This document shows positions 19,500-29,000 of a DNA stretch of 64,000 nucleotides, piece by piece (within the stretch, counting starts at the first letter, position 1; every line of letters starts with the position of its first letter). Made by a program: the position numbers and the translations under genes. A model generated the notes under the pieces. The model was not told where the DNA came from, ran no database searches, and worked only from the letters and a program-made list of their open reading frames with translations. Location: NCBI RefSeq assembly GCF_012769535.1, contig NZ_CP046565.1, forward strand, positions 2,122,501 to 2,186,500. Direction: 5' to 3'. The stretch is from Methylococcus geothermalis (GTDB taxonomy: Bacteria > Pseudomonadota > Gammaproteobacteria > Methylococcales > Methylococcaceae).

Positions 19500-19850
19500 T
19501 CGCGTATAAAGGCGTAGCGAGTAGTGGCGTATAAGTCTTCTGCTGCGTGGCAGGGCTCCCGCTATCCGACAGCGGGGAATATGAACCAAATATGGCGGTT
19601 CAATAGTGGCGGTCGGTGAACCGGGAAGATTCTGGTCCGTCTAGCAGGGACGCGCCGGACAGAAGAGTGTCACCAACCTTGAGAGGGGGCGTCACCGTCG
19701 TCGAGCGAAACGGGCGTGTGCGACGGCCCCCTGCAAAGCCCCATGTCTTATCGGGGTCTTCGGCTCTATGGCGGGTGGAAATAGGAGGACTTGGCGATAG
19801 ACGTCTTGGAGACAAAAGGCGGCAGATTGTTGTGGGGATGCGGGACGGGC
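19500..19850 (+). ncRNA. Structured non-coding element, HEARO/omega-RNA-like (IscB/IsrB-associated type), orphan
   Basis: Several compensating helices are visible. CCGAC 19566-19570 pairs with GTCGG 19612-19616. CGGTTCA 19596-19602 pairs with TGAACCG 19617-19623, while TGAACC 19582-19587 offers an alternative partner for GGTTCA. TCTGGTCCG 19631-19639 pairs with CGGACAGA 19656-19663. AGGGGG 19684-19689 plus CCGTCG 19695-19700 pair with CGACGG plus CCCCCT at 19721-19732. The stretches GTAGCGAG...AAGTC, GGTGAACCGGGAAG and GAGAGGGGGCGTCACC resemble, from memory, the RNA found upstream of iscB/isrB genes. No IscB/IsrB reading frame follows. The RNA family could not be tested here. Confidence 0.42.
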
Positions 19851-20047
19851 GGGGCCTGCGAAGGTAAGCACGTTGCCAAGAGTCACTTCCCAGGGTGACT
19901 TGGATGGCCAGTCGGGCTCCACGGAAAAAGGCGACGGTTCAAACGAGCCTTGAAAACGCGCCGTGCATCCCGGACGGCGGCTTATCGTCGCCTGTCAATG
20001 AGCGGCCCGCCGGGAGCGGGAACGGCCCGCCCCGGCGTCCGGGCCAC

Positions 20048-23000
20048 TCAGGTGCAACCCGGCGAGCCGTTCTTGATGTCGGTCGTGGAGCATTCGCCGA
20101 ATCCCAGCAGTTCGACCTTGAGCGGGTTGAGGCTGCTGGAGTCCGCCACTTTCGGTTCCGATTTCTCCTCGCTGTCGGACACCGTTGACTGCATGGCAGC
20201 CTGGGTGGCCGCACCCGCGGCGGCGGCCGCGCCGGCCGGTACGACGGGAACGCTGACGTTGCCGCTGGGAACGCCGGTCGCGGTGCCGCCGACCTGAATG
20301 TTGCTGGCGCCGAGCACGGCCGTCGCCGCGATCGCCACGTTGGTGCCGCCGATGCCCGCTTCGCCGGCGTCGACCACGCCCCGCGGCGCGGCGAGGAAAA
20401 CGTCACCCGGCCGGGAGGTCGTGCTGGCGGCGGTACGGATGCCGCTGCCCGATACCACCGGCGGGAATTCGACCTGCAGGTTGCCGCGTTCGTCGAAGGT
20501 GATCCGCGGCGGCGGGGCGGCGATGGCCGACTTGGCACCGCGGCCGGCGTCGATATTGCCGTTGGACGACCAGATGGTGATGTCGCCCCCGTCCATGGCG
20601 AACACGCGCGACTGGTTGACCATGAAATTGCCGTTCACCAGGGCGTTCACGGCGCCTTGCCGCTGGGCGACGATGCCGAGATCGCTGGCGGCCTTCGATC
20701 CGGCGAAGGCGACCGCAAGGCCCGCATTCACGCCGCCGCCGGGGACGAGAAGATTGATGTCTCCGCCGTCGACCGTGTGGATCTTGCTGAAGAACAGGCT
20801 GAGATTGCCTTTGTATTTGGTGTCGCCGTCGTGTGGAAACAGTGTGTCGATGGCCGCGAAACCGCGGTCGTAGTCGGACCGGCGCCCGGTTTTGGCCGCC
20901 TGGGCGGCGGAGGCCCGAATCTCATCGAACAGGATCGCCAGCAGGAGTTCGTGCTGCTGGTCACCGGGCAAGGCTTGGTACGCCGCGGCTGCGTCGGCGT
21001 AGTTGAGCCCGTCGTTGCCGGTCCGCTTGCGCATGTAGTCAAGCAGGAGCGCTCGGTACCGGCTCGAGGTGGGATCGTATTTTTCCGCGAACTTGTCGAA
21101 GCGGGCCTGATTGCCGTTCAGGCCGGCCATGACCGAAATCGAGGCGCCATTGTCGGCCAGGGCGTTGTTTTCGGTATTGCCGATGGTGTAGATGCCTTCG
21201 GAAGCGCCCAGGTCGATGTTCCTCCCCGCGCTGACCCAGAGCTGGCCGGGGCCCGACAGCTGGATTTCACGGGTCAGGTTCACCAGGTTGCCCTGCGCGT
21301 TGCGCGGGGAGGTGAAACGGATGTCCCGGCCGGCGGTGATGCTGGACATCGCGTAGTCGGGGTGCTGCACGTGCAGGCTGACGTCGAACAGGTCGCGGCC
21401 CGCCATGACGTCCACCGCCTTGGGCAGGACGAGGAGGAGGGGATCGACCGAGGCGATGTTGCCTTTCGCGTATATCCTTGCCGCCTCCGAGTCGCCGCGA
21501 TGGACGGGAACCTGCGCGTGGATCAGGTTGGAGGCGCCGAAAGGCTGCAGCCTTTGAGAGGCGTCTTCCCAGCTCTTGGCGGGGTTGGCGATCCCCGGCA
21601 GCAAGATCGGGTCGGCGTCCGACTGCGTGACGTTGACGTTGTCGCCCACCGAGCCCGTCGTGATGTTTCCGCCCGCCAGCATGCTGAAGCCGGCCTTGGC
21701 GGCGGGATAGGTCGTGAAGCTCCGTTCCAGCACGACGTCGCCCTGCAGCGCGGCGACGTCGAGCGACGCCGGATAGACGCTGAGGGCACTCAACGAAGCG
21801 CCGGGGAAGCTGAGCTGATTCTTGGCGCTGCGAAGCTTGTTCACGGCGCTGACCATCCCCGAGATGTCGTTCTGTATGCGCACATCCCCGGAGAGCGATT
21901 CCAGCGCGATGCCGCTCCGGTCGGAATAGGTGAAGAAAAAGTTGCGGGCGCTGGCACTGTTGATCACGGTGGGGTTGATGGCCGCGCCCAGTTCGATGTC
22001 CTGTCCAGCGCTCAGGCTGAACCGGGAGTCCCCCAGCGCGAGGACCGGCCCCAGTCCGTTCGCCGATCCCTTGATCGCTCCCCTTGCGCTGATCTCGCCG
22101 ATGCCCTTGCCGGTGTAAAAGGTTCCGCCCAGGACATCGCCGCCGGCGCTGACGGTCAGGTTCCCGCCGCCGGAGACCTGCACTTCGTTGGTGTTGAATC
22201 CGGTATCGGAGGGGTCGTTCGGCTTGGAAACGGTGCCGACCTGCTTTCCGGTGGTGGCGATGACCGCCGAAAGGTCGGACACGTCCCGACCGGCCTCGAC
22301 GGTGATGTTGCCGCCGCCGAGCGCGCCGACGTTTTGCTGGAAAGTGCCTTGCTGCGCCGAGGTGCCGACCGGTCCGCCGATCGCCACGGCCCAGGCGGTC
22401 GGCGTTTCGCCCTGATGGCTGGCGCTTTCGGTCCAGTTGCCGGTTCGCACCAGCCAGCCGTCGAAGAACTGGCCGGTACGGGCGCCGACCACGTCGCGGC
22501 CGGCGCTGATGTTGATGTCTCCGCCGTCGACGGGATATTCGCCGTAGAACTGGAAGGCCACGAAGCCATTCTTGAAATTGCCGTAGCGCTGGGTGTCGGT
22601 CGGACGACCCGCCGTATAGATCGAGGAGCCGGCATTGGTCAGGATCACGTCGCGGCCGGCTTCGACGTCGATGTCGCCGGTGCCGGTCCGCACCGCGACG
22701 TCCGATCCGACGACCACGTCGGTCCCGGCCTGCAGCCGGTAGCTCCAGGACGAGCCGGTCTGCAACATGTCCTTCACCGCGACGGTGGCGCCCGGGCCGA
22801 GGATGCCCGAGACGTCGATGCCGTTCGGATCGTCGCGGAAGCCGTCGCTGAGCTTGCCGTCGATCGAGAGTTTGCCGCCGGCTTGCAAGGTGAGCACGCC
22901 CGGACGGCCGTCATAACGCCAGTCGACCAGATCCCAGCCGTTCGATCCCAGTGTCAGGTCGCCGCTGCTGCGGATTTCCAGCCCGGCCCTGAGCCCCCCC

Positions 23001-26000
23001 GGCAGCCCCAGGCGGGTTTCGATGGCGCCGGCGTTGGCCATGTAGGCGTCGGTATCGGTTTTCCACGCCGCGATGTCGGCGCTGCCGATGGTGCCGCTGT
23101 GATCGTAGATACGGACGGCTTCCACGGTGGTCTCGGCGGCGCCGGACACGGACGATCCGAGGTTCGCGGCGACGGCGACGTCCTGATCGGTGCGCAGCGC
23201 GCGGAGGTTCACGGTACCGTTGGCGGAACCGTCGGTGGCGCTGGCGTCGATGTGGGCGCCCGAGGCCACCGTGATGCCGCCTTCGCCCAGGGATTCCAGC
23301 ACGACCCGGCCGCCCTGTTCGGCGCTGCCGTGCGCTTCCAGGTCGGCGCTCGCGGCCAGGGTCAGGCCGCTGCCGGCCTCGATGTCCAGCTTGGCGTTGT
23401 CGCCTTGAGCCTTCAGGCTGCCGTCTATCCGGACGGAACCTTGGTCGGCCGCGAGTTCGACGGTGCGCGCCGCCACGGTGTCGCCCGCATTCAGGTGCAG
23501 GTCGCCGGTGCGCGTCCTCAGGCTGATGCCGTCGCTGAATCCGGCCGATGCCAGCTTGCCGGCCATCCCGCCCACGTCGCCCTTGTTCTCCAGGGCGCGG
23601 ACGTCGAGAGCGAAACGGCCGCCGCGTTCCGCGCCCTGGGCGTCGACGCTGCCTTCGAAACGGAATCCGCCCGCTGCCGCGGACACCAGCAGCTCGCCAC
23701 CCTTGCTTCCGTTGAGCGCGAGCTTGGCGCCGGATTCCAAGGCGACGTTGCCGGTCTGGCTGGAGAGTTCCACCGCGCCGCCGTCGGTTGCGACGTTGGC
23801 GTTGCCGATGTTCACTTCCCGGCCGGAAACGTCGATGCTGGAGCCGGCGGCGAGGACCACGTCGCCCTTCAGCGCATCGAGCTTGACGACGCCGGACTTG
23901 AGCGAAATCGTCCCGGCGTTGCGGATGCTGTCCGCGGTGATCGACAACTGGGCACCCAGCGCGTCGGCGGTGGCCTGAGCGGTGCCGGAAGACCGGATGC
24001 CCACCGCATGGCCGGTGGCGTCGATCCGGGTGTCCGCCCCGCGGTCGCCGGTGACGATGGGGGTGCTGAAGTCGAGGTCGGCGGATGCGGTCAGCGTGCC
24101 CGTACCCGAGCCGACGATCGCCTTGCCGGCTTCGACGGTGACGTTGGAATAGCCCTTGAGCGCGTAGGCGCCCTCGCCCAGCTCGATGGTGTCGGCGATC
24201 AGCGAGAGGGTGCCGGTGCCGTTGCCGGTCCGGCTGGTCTTCGCATCGAGCGGATTTTCCAGGCGGATGTCGCTGGCCTTGATGCTGGCGGTCTGGCCGG
24301 CGTTGTCGAATCCCAGGAGCCCGCCCGAACGCAGGACGAGATGCTGAGAGGCCAGTTCGACCGCGCCGAACAGGCTGATGTCGCTACCGCTGTTCAGGCG
24401 CAGCTCATTCGCCTGGAGGGCGTTCAGCGCCGCCTGGCTCAGCGCCAGGCCGTTCTGGAAGCTGCTGTCGGCGCCCAGGCCGATCCGGCTGGCCCCCAGC
24501 GAGACCGAGCCGCCTTGGGCCAAAAGCTTGCCGGAAAGGTCCATGTCGGCGGTGGCGTCGACGATCATGGAATTCGACGTGGCCAGAGTCGCGCCCGAGC
24601 CGATGATGATCGAGCCGGTATGCCCCGAGACCCCGCTGCGCTGGAGGTCGGCCTGGTCCGACGACGATACCCGCAGGAAGGCGGCGTCGCCGTCCAGCTT
24701 GTAGACCTTCGGCGCGCCGCTGTCCTTGGACGCGCCTTCGGCGGTGATGTCTGCGCCTTTCGCGAGGGTGATGTTGTCCTTGGCGGTGAGAATGAATTCG
24801 GCACCCTTGAGCTTGGCGTTCTGCCCCAGGGATATGTTCGAGGCATGGGTATCGACCGTGACGGTGCCGTCCTCGGTGTTGCGGACGCCGCCGATCGCGA
24901 TGCTGGCGACGCCAAGGCCGTTGAGCTTCTCCGCGACCAGCTTGATGGCGTTGCCCGTCGCCTGCCCGGCCGCGCCTTCGGAGACGATGGCGATGTTGGC
25001 GGCGTCGATGTCCAGGCGGCCGCCGCGGCCTTTCGCGCCGGCCTTGGCCGATACCTGGCCGTTGAGGCCCAACGCCGTTTCCGCCGAGATGAGCATGGAG
25101 CCCGCGTCGCGCGGAAGATAGGGCACGGCGGCTTCGTCCTTGGCCGCCTTGGCGGAGAAAAAGTCGTTGGCGCTGGAGATCGAGTATTCGGCGCGGGTCT
25201 GGGCGGCGCTTCCGGGTTCCACCGCGAAACCGCTCCAGAGCGCATCGCGTATGCCGGTGCCGGAAACGGTCCGGTAGCCGGCGACGATCGGGGCGCCGTC
25301 GGCGCGCTTGAGATCGAGGCCCGGCACGATGTTGGTGGCGTTCTTGTCGGGCGTCACCAGGTAGGCGCCGGGGAGGAGTGCGTAGTGGGCGGGCAGGAGG
25401 ACGTAGTACCCGGCCTTGAGGCCGCCGCCGCCGGAGAGGTAGACGCTGTCCCCGACTTTCAGGCCGGAGTTCGGGAATTCCAGGGGATCGTAGGGGGCCG
25501 TCGTGCCCTTGAAGGAAGGCAGGATGGCATAGGCTTCTTGATAGCCTTTGCTGGCGGGGTCGAGCAGATCATAGGAACCGCCCGGCCCCGGCACGAATTC
25601 GAATGCGGACAGGTCGCCGCCGCCCCGGGTGTCGATCACCGAGCCGTCGGCGATGTCGACCTTCGCGCCGTCGAGCACCAGTTTCTTTTCCGGCGGTGCG
25701 GTCATGACCAGGTTCTGGTCGCCCAGCGGGTAGATCCAGTCCAGTCCGCCCTGGGTGCGGCCGAAAGGAATGATCGCACCCTTGGCCGAATTGGAAGTGA
25801 CGCTGCCCGCGGCCAGTTCGAGGCGGTTGGAGGCCTGGAAGTTCAGCTCGCCGAGCGGCGCCTTCACGGTGCCGCCCTGGACGATGTTCGGGGCTTCCAG
25901 CGTCAGCTTGCCGCCGGCGGAGAGCACCGTTCCCCCGTTGGAATCGCTTTGCTTGATGGTGAGCGTGCCATCGCTCGTACCTCTCACGGCGATCCGGAAT

Positions 26001-29000
26001 TCGCTCAGGGTCGAGGGATAGAGCTGGTCCGCGGTCAGGGTGAGGTCGCCGGCCGCCAGGAACTCGCCCAGGAAGTCCCGCTGCTGCTGGGTCGTGCGCA
26101 CGCCGATCAGGCGCAGGTCGCCCGAGCTTTTCAGGTCGGCGCCGTCGAAGCCCTGAAGCGCAGTGGTGCCGACCAGGTCGATCAGTCCGGCACTGACGCG
26201 AAGGCTGCCGTTGCCGGCGGTTGGGGCGGCGTTGCCCGGCCGGGTCTGGGTCGAACCGAGCGCGACATAGGCCGAATCGAGCGACACCTTGCCGGCGGTG
26301 GCGCCGGCTGCGGGCTGGAAGGCGAGCACCGGCGCGTCGAGCACGATGCTGCGCTCGGTATGCAGGTTGAGACCTCTGGCCAATTCGATGCGGCCCGGCG
26401 TGCGCAACGTCAGCTCGCCGAATCCGCCACGTTCCACTTGGCCGACGCCCAGCACCGCTTGGCCGTAGCGGTCCGACGACACGGCCTTGCCCTGCACCGT
26501 GGGCAGTCCTTCGGGTTCGGACTGGGTCAGCGAGATCACGCTGGGGACCTTGGGGAACGGGGTCTGGCCCAGCCCGATTTCGTCCGGTTCGGCCCGGGTG
26601 TTGGGATTGAGTTCCAGCGACAGCCCGCCGCCCGCGGCGCCGGTTCCGTCACCGGCCCGTCCTTCCAGTTTCCCGTAGAGCTGGATGCCCTCGGCGGCGC
26701 GGATTTCGATGTTGCCGCCGGAGGAAGCGACCTGGCGGCGTTCCTGGGAGATGGCGCCGTTCGGTCCCCTGACCGGTACGTCCAGGCGTCCCTGCGTCCC
26801 GGAAACGTCGAGTTCCGAACCCTTATCCGCCACGACGAAGCCGCGGTCGGCATGCAGGGTAATGGTTCCGCCATCCAGCACCTTGCCGGTCACGTGGTCC
26901 GGCCGGTCGCTGTAGAGCAGCGCCGTGCCGGACACGTCCACCCGCGCGCCGGAACCGATCCAGATGCCCTGGTCCGCCTTGAAGCCGGGGTCGGTGCCGG
27001 CGGGCGGGGTGACGGTCATCGCCACGTTGCCGCCGGCGGCCTCAAGGGTCCCGTTCATGAAGATGCTGGCATCCGATTGCAGGGAAATCCTGCCGCCCGC
27101 ATCGGTATGGATCACCGCGCCGTCGCCGATCCGGACCGCCGCGTCCTTTCCGCCCTGGCCGACTTCCTGAGCCAGCAGCAGATCGAGTTCACCCGCTTCG
27201 CGCGAAAACTCCGACAGCAGCTTGACTTGCGCGAAGTCGAGGAAATTCGAGCCGCTGACGTGGCGGACGGCTTCCGGATCGAGGACCCGGTTTTTGACGC
27301 TGAGTTGGATGTTGGTGCCGTCGGTGACGGTGACCCCGCTCTTGTTGGATCCCACGGAATAATGCGCGAACCCGCCCTGGCCGAAGAAATCCGGGTTGAG
27401 GACCAGGGGGTCGGCTCCCTTGGCGATCTCGGCGTCCGCGGCGTTGCCCAGGATGACCTGGTCGGAGACGAGGCTCAGTGATCCGCCTTTGCCGCCGGCG
27501 AAGGCGTAGCCTTCGAGCGTGCCTTTCAGCTTGAGGTCAGAGCCGTCGACCGCCGCGGCTTCCAGGCTGATGCCCCCGGCGTCGCCGGCCCTGAAGCTGT
27601 TTTTGCCGGTGCGCCGCGCGCCGCCGCTGACATCGATGCGGCTGCCGGCGGCCAGATTGACGTCGCCTTCGGCCTTCACCGAGACCGTTCCGCCGTTCAC
27701 CAGCACGCGGCTGCGGTCCTGCCCGCTGTTGCCGGTGGCATCGGCCGGACGGTCGTTGATCCACTGCCCGCTGACGTCGATGGAGGCGCCGGAGGCCAGA
27801 TCGATGGCGCCGGACAGCTTGCCCTGGGTGGCACTGGTGAGCCGGGTCGAGAGATCGACTTCGCCGGCATGAGCCGTGATCGTTCCATCGACCTTGATTT
27901 CGCCGCCGGTGAGCGCGAGGCTGCCGCCGTCGGTCATGGTGAGGTTTTCGCCGGAGCGGATCACGACCTTGCCGTTGGTCTTGATGTCGGCATGCATGAT
28001 GCCGGAGTCACGCAGCTTGTCGCCGGACAGGACCAGGGCCGCCGGCTGGCCGGTTTTTCCCGGCTCCTGGGGGAACGGTTCTTCCTTGCCTACGCCGAGA
28101 CTGGCCGAAGCTCCGCCGAAAATCACGGACTGGGTGCTGTCGGGGCTGCGCGCCAGGTCGATCTTCAGGGTACCGCCCGCGGGCTGGGTTCCCGCTTCGC
28201 GCTGATGGAGACCGGCGGTCGAGGCGCCGCGCATCTCGGCTTCCAGCGCCAGCGCCGCCGCCTTGATGTCGAGCGTGCCCGCCGCTTTGCCTTCCACATA
28301 GCCCTGCTCGTAACGTCCCAGGTTCCTGGGGCCGAGGATGTCCCAGGTCTTGGTGATGTTCCAGGCTTTGAATTTCTGGGTGACCTGGCCGAAGATGCCG
28401 GCATAGGTCTGGTTCGGATCGGCGCTGCCGATGTCCACGGTCTTGCCGTCCGGTGTCAGCAACTGGGTGGTGTCCACGTAACCCGAGCGGTAGGCCACCG
28501 ATCCGCCGGAAAAGTCCAGCACCGCGCCACGCCGCAGAATGGCGTCGCCTTCCGAGACCAGGTTCAGGGTGCCGCCGCCGGTGCTGCGTTCGGCCACGGT
28601 GCGGGCGATGCGCTCCAGCTCGCCGGAGATGTCGGCGATCGGCGTGCCCTTGCGGATGTCGACCCGTATCTTCTGTCCATACAGCACGCCGTCGCGCTGC
28701 AGGGGCGAGTCGCGCAGTTCGTTGCTGCGCAGTTCGACCGTCACCACGTTGCGCTCCATCGCCACGCTCACATCCTTGATGCCCGACACGTCGATCTTCG
28801 CGCCCTTGTCCACATGGATACGGGCATCGTTCTTGACGTTGGCCAGGCCGGGGTTGGCGGGGTTTTCGGTCGCCGTCACCGTTACCTTGCCGGCGTGGGA
28901 GGTCACTTGCGCGCCATTCTCGATCCGGACCTGGTGCCCCATGATCTCGATCCAGGAGGCATCCTGCGACTGGCCGTCCACGGCGGTGGACGGATCGTTC

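Larger units (their letters stand above)
18754..20047 (+). other. 1.3-kb stretch without a supported gene
   Basis: From 18754 to 18997 nothing is recognised apart from the upstream region of the efflux operon. An IS630-like relic lies at 18998-19111. The sequence 19112-19499 contains an open frame of about 100 codons (19204-19509) with no recognisable family. A strongly structured block follows at 19500-19850 (see the ncRNA entry). The last 190 bases lie downstream of the haemagglutinin gene (minus strand) and are GC-rich without a clear terminator. Confidence 0.5.

Noticed and set aside
19204-19509. A plus-strand open frame of 101 codons between the IS630 relic and the structured RNA block
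   Set aside because: No family, no good ribosome site, and it runs into the structured block. Not enough to call a gene.
19683-19733. Group II intron domain V in the bulged hairpin
   Set aside because: The helix is bulged by five bases and lacks the conserved domain V AGC/GAAA arrangement; no intron-encoded protein is near.
20657-27481. A 2,274-codon open frame on the plus strand, and another of 766 codons at 27869-30169
   Set aside because: Both are antisense to the haemagglutinin gene. Their composition follows the complement of GC-rich codons, and the minus-strand frame has clear family motifs and a partner transporter.
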